Shown: in pieces, positions 18,155-26,708 of the stretch
How the letters are laid out: every line of letters starts with the position of its first letter
Numbering within the stretch: the first letter of the stretch is position 1
Source: Planctomycetota bacterium
GTDB taxonomy: Bacteria; Planctomycetota; UBA1135; UBA2386
NCBI GenBank assembly: GCA_029936315.1
Contig: JAPYTD010000022.1
Span: 5,526 to 59,933, forward strand
DNA: 54,408 bases
Direction of reading: 5' to 3'
Notes under the pieces: model-generated
The model's input: the letters and a program-made list of their open reading frames with translations, nothing else
The model's database searches: none
What the model was told of the DNA's origin: nothing
Position numbers and translations under genes: made by a program

Positions 18155-18942
18155 CGGATCGGGAACCACTGGCGACGAAGAAGGAACAAGACGACGGCAG
18201 AGACGACTAGCAGGATCAGACTTAACGCGATCGCAGCCGCGGGTTGCGACTCAAGGGCGTGGTGGATGGCGAGCGGCATTGTGCGCGTGCGGCCCTGAAA
18301 GCTGCCCGCAAACGTGATTGTCGCGCCAAACTCCCCGAGCGCCCGCGCCCACGCAACCAACAGGCCTGCGCGCAGCGACGGTGCGATCATCGGCAGCGTG
18401 ATCGAGCGAAAGCTACGCCATGGGTTGGCGCCCAGCGTTGCCGCCGCTTCGCTGTAGCGCGGATCGAATGCGCGTAGACCGCCTTCGACCGTCAGCACGA
18501 AGAACGGCATCGCGACGTATGTTGTCGCGAGCACCACGCCAGCCCAAGTAAATGGCACTACGATGCCAAACCAACGATCGAGCGAGCCGCCAATGACGCC
18601 GTTCTTGCCAAATGCCAGCAGCAGAGCCAGGCCGCCGACGATCGGTGGCAAGACCATCGGCAAGGTGATCAGCACCCGCACCCAGGAGCGAAGCGAGTCG
18701 TTGCCGTGGGCAAGCCAGGTGGCGAGTGGCAGGCCGAGAACGACACACAAGCAGGCTGCTGCGAGTGAGCACTCCAGCGAAAGCAGTAGAGCGTCGAGTG
18801 TGGCCCGATCGGTGATCAGGGTTGCGAGGTCTGTCCACGGCGTGGCTGCCAGCAGTCCGATCAGAGGTAGCAAGAACAGGATCGCGGCGAACACCGCAGG
18901 CACGAGTAGCCATCCCGGCAGAGGTGTGCGGCGTCTGGTCAC
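18151..18942 (-). CDS. modB: molybdate ABC transporter permease
   Basis: A 263-residue inner-membrane permease with about six hydrophobic segments, beginning LLVPAVFAAILFLLPLIGLL. The family loop that contacts the ATPase is present (EAAATLGANPWRSFRSITLP), as is VLGLPLATWLAHGNDSLRS, typical of ModB/CysT-type subunits. The start ATG overlaps the modA stop (ATGA at 18942-18939) and its stop overlaps modC in the same way, so the three are translationally coupled. Confidence 0.88.
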   Translation of the reverse strand: MTRRRTPLPGWLLVPAVFAAILFLLPLIGLLAATPWTDLATLITDRATLDALLLSLECSLAAACLCVVLGLPLATWLAHGNDSLRSWVRVLITLPMVLPPIVGGLALLLAFGKNGVIGGSLDRWFGIVVPFTWAGVVLATTYVAMPFFVLTVEGGLRAFDPRYSEAAATLGANPWRSFRSITLPMIAPSLRAGLLVAWARALGEFGATITFAGSFQGRTRTMPLAIHHALESQPAAAIALSLILLVVSAVVLFLLRRQWFPIR

Positions 18943-19736
18943 GGCGTGCCAAACCCGTGCGAGGTCAAGATACGTTGTCCGTCTGGGCTCAACACAAACG
19001 CTACGAATGCTTCTCCCAGCGGGCGCTGGCGGCCAGTCGACAGCGCGACGATCGGGTATGAGGCGCTGATGTTGTGAGCCTTCGGAATCACGATTGCGTG
19101 CAGTTCGTCACTGTCCTGGCTATCAATCGTGCGGGCATCGGTTGCGTAGACAATACCTGCGTCGACCAATCCCAGCTTCACTTTGCTGAGCACGGAACGC
19201 ACGCTCGGTTCATCGGACCTCGATTCCAAGTGCACGTTGGCCTTGGCCAGAGCGGAGCGCGCGTATCGTCCGGCGGGAACTTCGGGGCTGCACATCAGCA
19301 TGGTGACTGGATGTTGCAGGTCCGCGAGCGTCGCGATGCCATGCGGGTTTTGCTTGGCCGTGACGATCGCGAGGTTGTTGCTTGCGAACACCTGGGGAGG
19401 TGCCACGGTTTGTCCCGCGTCGACCACGCGCTGCATCTGCAAGGTGTCGGCCGAGGCGAACACATCGGCGGGGGCACCTTCGCGCAGTTGCAAAACCAGT
19501 CTCGTCGTTCCAGCGCAATGCAGCTCTACGCGCGTGTCTGGGTGGGCACTCTCGAAGGCCTTGCTCAGCTCTTCGAATACGTTGGTAAGCGAGGCAGCGG
19601 CGAAGACGGTGACGCGGTGCGAATGGTCTTGCCGGCAAGCGTTCGCGAGCAACAGGAGTAGTCCGAGCAGAAGTGTCGGCAGGAAGCGACGTTTCGTGGC
19701 CGTGGGTGCGAGGGCGTGAGGAGACACAGCTACCAT
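18939..19736 (-). CDS. modA: molybdate-binding lipoprotein
   Basis: A 265-residue periplasmic binding protein. I start it at 19736 (MVAVSPHALAPTATKRRF), which gives a basic region, the hydrophobic core LPTLLLGLLLLLANAC and a lipobox Cys; an upstream in-frame ATG at 19898 would give a poor N-terminus. Family marks: VTVFAAASLTNVFEELSKAF, GTTRLVLQLREGAPADVFAS (oxyanion-contacting Ser/Thr), VPAGRYARSAL and VDAGIVYATDA. It captures molybdate (or tungstate) for ModBC. It heads the operon and is divergent from the membrane-protein gene at 19919, the two sharing a 182-bp promoter region. Confidence 0.9.
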   Translation of the reverse strand: MVAVSPHALAPTATKRRFLPTLLLGLLLLLANACRQDHSHRVTVFAAASLTNVFEELSKAFESAHPDTRVELHCAGTTRLVLQLREGAPADVFASADTLQMQRVVDAGQTVAPPQVFASNNLAIVTAKQNPHGIATLADLQHPVTMLMCSPEVPAGRYARSALAKANVHLESRSDEPSVRSVLSKVKLGLVDAGIVYATDARTIDSQDSDELHAIVIPKAHNISASYPIVALSTGRQRPLGEAFVAFVLSPDGQRILTSHGFGTP

Positions 19737-19918
19737 TAGTAGCTGACCGCTGGGCTGACTGCAGCCTGTTGACCTTGTGAGATTGAAGCAAATGTGCCGA
19801 GGCGCTCTGGGGGGCAGCGGGGCCCACCCACGACCATCGATGGTTAGGCGGGCTGATTCGGGTGAACGGCGACAAGACCCTGGTGTCGCGCTAAGCATCC
19901 CGCCGTTACGGTTTCGCT

Positions 19919-21574
19919 ATGGCCCAACTAGATGGTGTCGCGAAAAAGATCGTTCGGGTGATGTGGTGGCTCCTTGCCGCCTTGCCGATTGCTGCCGCGT
20001 GCTATTGGGCATCGTTCGCAGCCCGCATGCCCGAGGCATTGGCGAATCGCATCTCGCTGGGCGAAGTGACGCCGCGTTGGGAGATCGAGGAATGGACCAA
20101 CGTGGTATCAGAACCAATGCACGTGCTGGCAAGGCTATTGCACTTGACGGCGCTGCAGATCCCAGGCGCGACGATTGCGTCCGTTGTCTGGGTCAACGTG
20201 GTATTGGCGCTGGTGCTCGTCGTATTGCTCGTCGACGTCTTGCGACGTGCGTTCCCCACGACCGGTAGTGCTGGGCCCCTGGCGTTCCTGGTATTCGGCT
20301 TGTTGGTGGCATCGCCTTCGTTCGGCACCAATTGGCTGCACGGCCAGCGGGTCGGCATCTTCGCGGTGCCCGTGCTGTTTGTCCTGGCGTTGACGTGGTT
20401 GCAGACCAACAAGACCGCGCGCATCGTGATGGCGTTCGTGTTGGCCGGTCTCGCGCCATGGTTTCATGTGCACGGTGCGATCGTTGCGATTGCCCTGATT
20501 CCAGCGACGCTCTGTGCGACTACGGCCGTTGCTAGCCAGCGTCGCATGGTTTGGATCGGCGTGTTGCTGCTGCTGGGCGTTGTCGGAGCGATCCTTACCA
20601 TGCAACCAAACGGTGGCTTGGCGGCTGTCGGAGCCGATTGGTTGGGTTCGTTGACGTCGGATCCGAAAGCAACAGTGCTGGCCCTGATGACCGCGACCGG
20701 CAACTTGTGGCTAGACCTGTTGCCCGGAACGGACGTCGATGCGCAAGCGTTCGGTATTGTCAGTTGGTTGATGCCGGTGGCTCTCTTGCGGTTGGGCAAC
20801 CGTTCCCCGGAGGCGCGCGCCGCTGCGGCACCGTGGTGGAGCTGCTGGTTGTTTGGCCTGCTGATCGTTGTCGTGAATGCCATTCGCTACGATTTGGATC
20901 CCGCGGCCGGCACCTTGCGGGAAGCGATGTTCGGCGCATTCTTGTTGCCGATTGGATTGCTGGGTGTGCTCGCAGCGCGATTCGGACCGGGCGTGTTGAC
21001 GCTGGCGGCTGGCGCAATTGCTGTTCTTGCGGTGCAGGATTGGCGCGATGGCATCGAGGACTTTCGCATTGCGCATTTGCGCGCGGAGCAAGTCGAAGCC
21101 TTGACCATTGTCCCAGAGTCGGTAAGTGCTGGTGCCGCCTTACCGACGCGAACTGCCGAGCAGTTTGCCACCCTCGTCAAGAACGGTTGGGTGCCGGGTG
21201 CCACTCCGGTCAAAGTCGATGACGTGTTCGCGCAGTTCGAAGAGTACGCGGCACCTGGCCTCGGTGTCTTGTCTGGCGGTAGGAGTGACTTGGTCACGGG
21301 ATCGCTGCGCACGTCATTGCGCGCGCCCGGTGTCCAGTGGATTGCGCTCGTTGGTCGGGTGGCGGATGAGCCGCTGCGCATCCTTGGCTACATGTGGCCA
21401 CGCTATGTGAGCAAGAACCGCGATGTGCAGTGGCAGATCGCACCATCTCCAGCCCTGGTCGATGGCGTGCATATTCGAGCGGTGGGCCTACTCGTTCGAG
21501 AACGCAAATTGGTGACGCTTGGTCAGGAGTTCATCATGTTTGACGGGGCGCTCGTCTCAGCCAACGGTGGCTGA
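19919..21574 (+). CDS. multi-pass membrane protein of unknown function
   Basis: A 551-residue protein with about ten hydrophobic segments through residue 375 (for example VVWVNVVLALVLVVLLVDVL, AFLVFGLLVASPSF, VLLLLGVVGAILTM, AGAIAVLAVQDW) followed by a soluble C-terminal part of about 165 residues. The topology resembles GT-C-like or O-antigen-ligase-like membrane proteins, but I see no diagnostic motif. The FHVHGA segment between helices might bind metal or substrate. It stands alone between the divergent modABC operon and the convergent etf genes. Confidence 0.7.
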   Translation: MAQLDGVAKKIVRVMWWLLAALPIAAACYWASFAARMPEALANRISLGEVTPRWEIEEWTNVVSEPMHVLARLLHLTALQIPGATIASVVWVNVVLALVLVVLLVDVLRRAFPTTGSAGPLAFLVFGLLVASPSFGTNWLHGQRVGIFAVPVLFVLALTWLQTNKTARIVMAFVLAGLAPWFHVHGAIVAIALIPATLCATTAVASQRRMVWIGVLLLLGVVGAILTMQPNGGLAAVGADWLGSLTSDPKATVLALMTATGNLWLDLLPGTDVDAQAFGIVSWLMPVALLRLGNRSPEARAAAAPWWSCWLFGLLIVVVNAIRYDLDPAAGTLREAMFGAFLLPIGLLGVLAARFGPGVLTLAAGAIAVLAVQDWRDGIEDFRIAHLRAEQVEALTIVPESVSAGAALPTRTAEQFATLVKNGWVPGATPVKVDDVFAQFEEYAAPGLGVLSGGRSDLVTGSLRTSLRAPGVQWIALVGRVADEPLRILGYMWPRYVSKNRDVQWQIAPSPALVDGVHIRAVGLLVRERKLVTLGQEFIMFDGALVSANGG

Positions 21575-21582
21575 GATGGCGA

Positions 21583-21626
21583 TGAAGTTCGCCTGCAGCA
21601 CTGTTGCACCGCCGCAACTTCGTTGC
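21583..21626. terminator. possible bidirectional hairpin between convergent genes
   Basis: An imperfect inverted repeat around GATGAAGTT and AACTTCGTTG lies in the 57-bp gap between the membrane-protein gene (plus) and etfA (minus). Position between two converging genes suits a two-way terminator, but the stem is imperfect and T-runs are lacking. Confidence 0.3.
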
Positions 21627-21631
21627 TGTGA

Positions 21632-22606
21632 CTAGCGGTTGGCGACGACTTCGGCGATCGCCTTGGTCAGTGCGGGCACGACTTCGAACGCATCGCCGAC
21701 GATGCCAAAGTCGGCGACCTTGAAGATTGGCGCGTCGGCGTCTTTGTTGATCGCAACGATTGTGCCTGCGGTACGCATGCCGGCGAGGTGCTGGATGGCG
21801 CCACTGATGCCAATGGCGAAGTAGAGCGGCGGACTTACGACCTTGCCGGTTTGGCCAACCTGCTCGGAGTGCGGACGCCAGCCGGCATCGACGACGGCGC
21901 GCGAAGCACCAACTGCTGCGACACCGGGCCCAAATGCCGCGGCGAGCTCTTCGATGAGCTTGAACTTCTCGGGCGCCTTGAGGCCGCGACCGCCTGCGAC
22001 GACGACCTTGGCTTCGGCCAGAGGTGTTGTGCCGCCACCGGCAGCGATGATCTCCTTGACCACCGACAGCATGTCGCCGCTCGGGGCGTCGACCTTGGCG
22101 ACTTCGCCGCTGCTACCGCTGGCAGCTTCGAAGTTGTTCGGGCGAATCGTCGCGCAGAACGGCGACTTCGTGGCTCTGATGGTCATCGTGGCCTTGCCGC
22201 CAAACACCGGCTTCCGGGCTCCGAACGTGCCGTCATCGCAGCTGACCGAGACCACGTCGGTGATGACACCGGTGTCGAGCAGGCCCGAGACACGCGGCAG
22301 CAGGTCCTTACCCATGGCCGTGTGCGCCATAAGCACGGCGGCACCGTTGTTGGCCTTGACCTGCTCCACGATGGCCTTGGCCCACGCGTCGCCGGAGTAA
22401 TTTGCAAAGCCCGCGCCATCGATGGCGATGACCTTGCTGGTGCCAGCGAGTTCGCTGGTTGCGGCGTCGATACCGTTGCCGCAGGCAATGGCGATGACCT
22501 GGCCACCGCTCGCGGTTGCGAGTTGCTGGGCGGCAGTGATTGCTTCGAGGGACGGGCGCTTCAGGGATCCGCCGCGGACCTCAGCGATGACGATGATGTT
22601 GCTCAT
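21632..22606 (-). CDS. etfA: electron transfer flavoprotein alpha subunit
   Basis: A 324-residue ETF alpha subunit. The C-terminal FAD-binding domain is clear: [55 protein letters not shown] and GAIQHLAGM, followed by [20 protein letters not shown]. The N-terminal domain (about 1-190) is the usual structural domain. With the beta subunit it accepts electrons from acyl-CoA or other flavin dehydrogenases and passes them to ETF-quinone oxidoreductase. It follows etfB by 20 bases on the minus strand. No partner dehydrogenase gene is in the window. Confidence 0.95.
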   Translation of the reverse strand: MSNIIVIAEVRGGSLKRPSLEAITAAQQLATASGGQVIAIACGNGIDAATSELAGTSKVIAIDGAGFANYSGDAWAKAIVEQVKANNGAAVLMAHTAMGKDLLPRVSGLLDTGVITDVVSVSCDDGTFGARKPVFGGKATMTIRATKSPFCATIRPNNFEAASGSSGEVAKVDAPSGDMLSVVKEIIAAGGGTTPLAEAKVVVAGGRGLKAPEKFKLIEELAAAFGPGVAAVGASRAVVDAGWRPHSEQVGQTGKVVSPPLYFAIGISGAIQHLAGMRTAGTIVAINKDADAPIFKVADFGIVGDAFEVVPALTKAIAEVVANR

Positions 22607-22626
22607 TGTTGATGTCTCCGTGCGGA

Positions 22627-23379
22627 TTAGATGACCTTGGCTTCGTTGCGCAGCGCTTCGATTAGCGCCGGCACTGCATCGGCACCTTCGCCGATGATCC
22701 TGCCTTCGGCGCGCGCCGGTGGCAGTTCGAGAGATACGATCTCCATCGCTGGAGTCGGCAAGTCGGCGGCGCTCACTTCGAGCGGCTTCTTCTTGGCCCC
22801 CATGATGCCCTTGAGGTTGGCGTAGCGCGGCTCGTTGAGGCCCTTGTTGCAGCTGATTACCGCTGGGGTCTTGCAGGTCACGATTTCGCGTGCACCTTCA
22901 ATGTCGCGCTCCGCCGTGAACGTGTCGTCGGCCACTTCGAGCTTGTTGACTTCGGTGATGCAGGCAAAGCCAAGGCGCGCGGCGAGGTTGCCGGGAAGCT
23001 GGTTGTTGTCCGAGTCGACCGCCTGCTTGCCGCAGAGCACGAGCTGGCACGGGTTGGCCGCGAGCCAGGTCGCGAGAGTTTGCGCCGTCGCTGCACCGTC
23101 GTAGATCCAATCGTCGGTCGTCAGCAGCACCGCCTTGTCGGCTCCGCGGGCGAGCGCGTCGCGCATCACCTTCTGGGCGAGCTCCGGCCCGATCGTAAGA
23201 GCGGTCACGGTGCCTGTGCCCAGCTGCTCCTTGATGCGCAGGGCCTGCTCTAGGGCAAACTCGTCGTACGCGTTCATCTCGAACGACACGCCAGTGGTTT
23301 CGATTGATTTACCGTCGGCGGCAATCTTGATGGTCGTGTCGGTCGCGGGAACGCGCTTGATGCAGACTACAATGTCCAT
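22627..23379 (-). CDS. etfB: electron transfer flavoprotein beta subunit
   Basis: A 250-residue ETF beta subunit: MDIVVCIKRVPATDT at the start, SFEMNAYDEFALEQALRIKE, VTALTIGPELAQKVMRDALA, and the AMP/nucleotide-binding segment LVLCGKQAVDSDNNQLPGNL with AARLGFACITEVNKLEV. Length is normal. It is transcribed first, ahead of etfA. Non-bifurcating and bifurcating ETFs cannot be distinguished reliably here. Confidence 0.95.
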   Translation of the reverse strand: MDIVVCIKRVPATDTTIKIAADGKSIETTGVSFEMNAYDEFALEQALRIKEQLGTGTVTALTIGPELAQKVMRDALARGADKAVLLTTDDWIYDGAATAQTLATWLAANPCQLVLCGKQAVDSDNNQLPGNLAARLGFACITEVNKLEVADDTFTAERDIEGAREIVTCKTPAVISCNKGLNEPRYANLKGIMGAKKKPLEVSAADLPTPAMEIVSLELPPARAEGRIIGEGADAVPALIEALRNEAKVI

Positions 23380-23880
23380 GGTCGGCTTAGGGGTGCTCGG
23401 AAAATGCGGGCGAACAGTCTACCGATGGCAACCGCGGGGTCGACCTCAAATTGCGTGCGGTTGCGGCCAGAATAGTCGCTGCCCCCAATTCCCTCGCTTC
23501 AGCCAGCGATGGCAGCGGCGGAAGCGCCGAGTCAGACCGAGTCGAGGCCGTTGATCCAGCAGGGTCGGGTTGGATCTCTGCCCGGTCGCATCATTGGGCC
23601 CGGCACCGAGATGGCATCGATGGTATGGGGGGCGAGGCGGTCGGGCAGTTCGGGACGATACGGCGGCAGCAGCAGCGCCGCCTCGATCTGGTCGGTCATG
23701 TGCATGGCCGCTGGGATCAATGCCGCGAGGTCTTCGTCGCTGCCACCGAGCTTATGCTACCTTGGGCAGTCTTCGCGAAGCGAAGGAGTCATTGGCCGAG
23801 CGTGGTTTCTGCGCGGACTCTCAAGTGGTCGCCGCCGCTGCCTATGATCTCTCAGAGAACCAGACGCACTGGGGTCCCAC
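23380..23880. other. 501-bp gap between etfB and the FlgM-like gene
   Basis: The gap should hold the divergent promoters of etfB-etfA (minus) and of the FlgM-like gene (plus). Plus-strand frames here are Arg/Ser-rich and non-coding in look. A minus-strand frame at 23532-23720 has coding-like codon use and is listed separately. No RNA gene or riboswitch was recognised. Confidence 0.5.
23532..23720 (-). CDS. possible small protein or gene fragment
   Basis: A 62-codon frame from TTG (or 57 codons from ATG at 23705). Third codon positions are mostly G or C, like neighbouring genes, and the peptide (MHMTDQIEAALLLPPYRPEL, then APHTIDAISVPGPMMRPG) reads like protein rather than shadow. The frame is open upstream to a stop at 23757-23759 without a good start, so it may be the remains of a longer gene. 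No family recognised. Confidence 0.3.
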   Translation of the reverse strand: MIPAAMHMTDQIEAALLLPPYRPELPDRLAPHTIDAISVPGPMMRPGRDPTRPCWINGLDSV

Positions 23881-24189
23881 ATGGACATTCGAAACATAGG
23901 TAACAACGGCCAAATCGATCGCCCGGGTGAGCGCGGACAGCGTTCGGAGCCCAAGACGGTTGTGCTGACTCCATTCGTTGCCAAGGACGATGCCCAGATC
24001 AGTTCGGTTGGTCGTGCGACCGCCGCCAAGGTAGATCAGCTCGCGAAGACCGCGCGTGGTCAAGAAGGCGATCGTGACGCGCTGGTGGAAGCGGCTCGTG
24101 AAAAGCTGCTATCGGGTGAGCTTGACACCAATGAGGTCTTTGCAGCGACCGCTGAGAACCTCGCGAACTGCGGTTTCCTCAGCGTTTAG
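23881..24189 (+). CDS. FlgM-like anti-sigma-28 protein (tentative)
   Basis: A 102-residue protein with the FlgM layout: a flexible N-terminal half (MDIRNIGNNGQIDRPGE), then AQISSVGRATAAKVDQLAKT and a C-terminal helical segment RDALVEAAREKLLSGELDTN followed by EVFAATAENL. In FlgM the C-terminal half binds sigma-28 (FliA) and blocks it until the hook is built. No flagellar genes lie in the window, so it might serve another sigma factor. Assignment rests on pattern resemblance only. Confidence 0.5.
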   Translation: MDIRNIGNNGQIDRPGERGQRSEPKTVVLTPFVAKDDAQISSVGRATAAKVDQLAKTARGQEGDRDALVEAAREKLLSGELDTNEVFAATAENLANCGFLSV

Positions 24190-24384
24190 TCACGCTTTGC
24201 GCCGCTGGTGTCTTTGGCGTTGGGCCACGGCAAAAATCGACAGGGTGTCTTCGGCTTTGTTACAGACAAGCAGCCGGTCGCCGGCGGGCGGCGGTGGCGT
24301 AGAAAGTTGCCGGGGTTGTGGTTCCTGGGCCATTGCTGGTATCGCAAGGCAGGCCAGGAACATGAGGCCGTTGGGGCGAAGCAT
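24190..24384 (-). pseudogene. 5' stub of an exported beta-propeller gene
   Basis: From ATG at 24384 the frame gives a signal peptide (MLRPNGLMFLACLAIPAMAQ), a Pro-rich spacer and the start of a first YVTN-type blade, RLLVCNKAEDTLSIFAV. It then turns into basic, non-propeller sequence and stops at 24190 after 64 codons. A real propeller needs several hundred residues. The break lies near 24225, just past the stop of the plus-strand FlgM-like gene. The stub is divergent from the HEAT-VWA gene at 24499. Confidence 0.6.
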
Positions 24385-24498
24385 GGCCGCTTCTACGCCG
24401 TCTTGGCTGCGCCTGTGAGCGAGACAGTGGATTCGTCGAGGGGCTTGGTGCAAACGCCTTGGTGGCTACAGTCTTGTGGCCCCCTCTCCGCCCGCCGA

Positions 24499-26583
24499 AT
24501 GCACTTCTTATCGACACTCCGCGATGTGCCGCTGACCGCAGCGGCATTGCTGGCGTTCGCCTCATCAGGCACATATGTGTGCGCGCAAGCACCCGGGCAG
24601 TCGCCCCAAGGTGAAGCCGTTTTGGATGACAAGGCTGCCGCTGCGGCCGCGCTGACCAAGCGCGTCGAGAAGGCGATCGCCGACTACGAAACTGTTCGCA
24701 AGGCGGAGATGAAGTCGAAGGGCAAGGGCAAGGCGAAGATGCGCCGTCGATTGCTCGGTTGGCTCGGGGAGATCGATGATCCGCGCGTGACGGAGTATCT
24801 CGCGAAGGAACTCAAGAAGTATGCGCGGGCGACCTGGGCGACGCACATCCTCGAAGCGATGGGCAAAGTGCCGCGCCCTGACCTTGAGCTCTTGTTGTTC
24901 AAGGTCGCAGGTAGTGCAGCTTCGCCGCATCCGGTTCGGGTTGCGGCGACGACCCAGATCATGAGCCTCGGCACCAAGGCGAGCTCGGAACTGCTGGATC
25001 TTGCGACCGAAGTGAAGAATGGCGGGGTGCGCTTGAGCGTGCTGACTGGCTTGTGCAAGAGTGAGTCGCCGCAAGTGTTGCGCAAGCTCGCCAAGTTGAT
25101 CCTCGCCGGTGATCATGCGCATCGTCTGATGATGCTGCGCGCGACGCGGTCGTCGCAAGGCAGTAGGCGCATCGATGACGCGCGCGTCAAGTGCGTCAAG
25201 GAAGGCAATCTGGTTGTCTCGGCAACAGCCTGGCGAATCTTGGTGGATCAAGGCCACAAGCGTGCCAACAACCTGACGCTTGACGTGCTGGAACGCGTGT
25301 TCGACAAGCCGGACGCCGTGTCGGCTGCCGAACTTGTTCGCGGCTTGGTGTTGGTCGGTGATACCGACTTCTTCCCCGCGATCCTGCGCTTCGGCGCGAC
25401 GCGCAGTGGCGTCGTCAAATCGGCGCTTCGTGCCATTGCTCCCGTTGCTGGCAAGAACCGGGAACTGGTTCAGTTCTTGATCGAGGAAGGTCTCGAAGCC
25501 GAAGGGCCTGGGCAGCGCGGTGTCGCAAAGATCTTGCTCATGGACGCGCCGCCAGAAGCCGTTGCACCGCTCGTCGCGAAGGTGCGAGCGCAGCTAAAGC
25601 GCAACCGTCGGCAAGTGCTCGAGAGCGCGGCGGGCCTGCATGACCTACTCAAGAAGGATCCGACCTGGGTGCAGGATCTGGTTGCCTTGGCAGCGGCTTC
25701 GGACCTCGAGAGCCGTTTGCTTGGCCTCGCGATGTTGCTCGAGATGGAGTCGCCCGCGGCGATTTCGTATGCCCAGAAGTACCTCAGGCACAGTGCCTGG
25801 GAACTGCGCTCGCTGTCGATCCGCTACCTCACCAAGTGCCGTGACGTGACGACGATCCCGCTGTTGATTGCGCGCTACAGCAGCGAAAAGGGGCGGTTGG
25901 CGCACGAGTTGAGCACGGCGTTGTTCGTGCACACAGGCACACGTTGCTGGAAAATGTCCGAGTGGAGTAGGTGGTGGCGCAAGCACAAGGTTGGCTTCGC
26001 GTTGCCTCACCCCGAGAGCGTCAAGGGCGGAGGTGGTACGTCTGGTGGCAAGACGATCAGTTACTACGACATCCCGCTTGTCAGTTCGCGCATTGCGTTC
26101 TTGGTCGACCACAGCGGTTCGATGGGTGCCAAGGTCGGCACCGACCGGAAGCACAATCGCCTCGACATGGCGAAGGAGCAGCTTGTCGCGGTCGTCAAGT
26201 CGCTACCGAAGACGCACAAGGTCAACCTGATCGAGTTCGACTCGGACGTCAATCGCATCTGGCGTGATATCAGGCGACTGAGCAACGTCAACCGCGAGGA
26301 GCTGCTCGATTTCGTCGAGAAGATGAAGGTCGCTGGCGGCACCAACACCTACGGCGCGTTGATGTTGGCCATGGAGGACCCGGACGTCGACACGATCTAC
26401 TTACTGACCGATGGTCAGCCGTCGGCCGGCGAGATCACCGATCCAGATGATATCCTAGATGCCGTGCAGCGCGAGAATCGCACCCGCCAGATCGTCATCC
26501 ACTGCATCTCGATCGGGCTTGATTCAACGCTACTGCAGGATCTGGCGGCGCTGACTGGCGGCGTCTACAAGTACGTTCGTTAG
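24499..26583 (+). CDS. exported HEAT-repeat/von Willebrand factor A protein (second copy)
   Basis: A 694-residue protein starting at ATG 24499 (MHFLSTLRDVPLTAAALLAF), giving a signal peptide ending near CAQA; the frame upstream is open but overlaps the propeller stub and lacks coding character. Residues about 80-480 consist of HEAT-like helical repeats. The VWA domain at about 530-690 has the MIDAS motif VDHSGSMG, GGTNTYGALMLA and LLTDGQPSAGE, ending in LAALTGGVYKYV. Same architecture as the gene at 17-1852, with which it shares the order HEAT then VWA. Role unknown; exported or surface-located. Confidence 0.85.
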   Translation: MHFLSTLRDVPLTAAALLAFASSGTYVCAQAPGQSPQGEAVLDDKAAAAAALTKRVEKAIADYETVRKAEMKSKGKGKAKMRRRLLGWLGEIDDPRVTEYLAKELKKYARATWATHILEAMGKVPRPDLELLLFKVAGSAASPHPVRVAATTQIMSLGTKASSELLDLATEVKNGGVRLSVLTGLCKSESPQVLRKLAKLILAGDHAHRLMMLRATRSSQGSRRIDDARVKCVKEGNLVVSATAWRILVDQGHKRANNLTLDVLERVFDKPDAVSAAELVRGLVLVGDTDFFPAILRFGATRSGVVKSALRAIAPVAGKNRELVQFLIEEGLEAEGPGQRGVAKILLMDAPPEAVAPLVAKVRAQLKRNRRQVLESAAGLHDLLKKDPTWVQDLVALAAASDLESRLLGLAMLLEMESPAAISYAQKYLRHSAWELRSLSIRYLTKCRDVTTIPLLIARYSSEKGRLAHELSTALFVHTGTRCWKMSEWSRWWRKHKVGFALPHPESVKGGGGTSGGKTISYYDIPLVSSRIAFLVDHSGSMGAKVGTDRKHNRLDMAKEQLVAVVKSLPKTHKVNLIEFDSDVNRIWRDIRRLSNVNREELLDFVEKMKVAGGTNTYGALMLAMEDPDVDTIYLLTDGQPSAGEITDPDDILDAVQRENRTRQIVIHCISIGLDSTLLQDLAALTGGVYKYVR

Positions 26584-26620
26584 AACGGCAACTCGTTAGA
26601 GCGGCAAGCGACCTGCTTAG

Positions 26621-26704
26621 GCGCGCAAGGTGATCGCGCGCGCCATCGAACTACAGCGCGAAGGCGGTGAGCTGATCGCGTTGGCGGATCAGCTCAAGAA
26701 GTAG
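26621..26704 (+). pseudogene. orphan 3' coding fragment
   Basis: A 27-codon open stretch without a proper start, bounded by stops at 26618 and 26702. It encodes a helical tail (VIARAIELQREGGELIALAD then QLKK) whose composition looks like the C-terminus of a real protein. It lies between the stop of the HEAT-VWA gene and the stop of dapD. Best read as the remnant of a deleted gene; too short to name. Confidence 0.3.
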
Positions 26705-26708
26705 GCGT

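Noticed and set aside
19737..19918. Molybdenum-cofactor riboswitch upstream of modA
   Set aside because: A GGCGGG/CCCGCC pairing exists, but I could not find the conserved Moco-aptamer core; pairing alone is weak evidence in GC-rich DNA.
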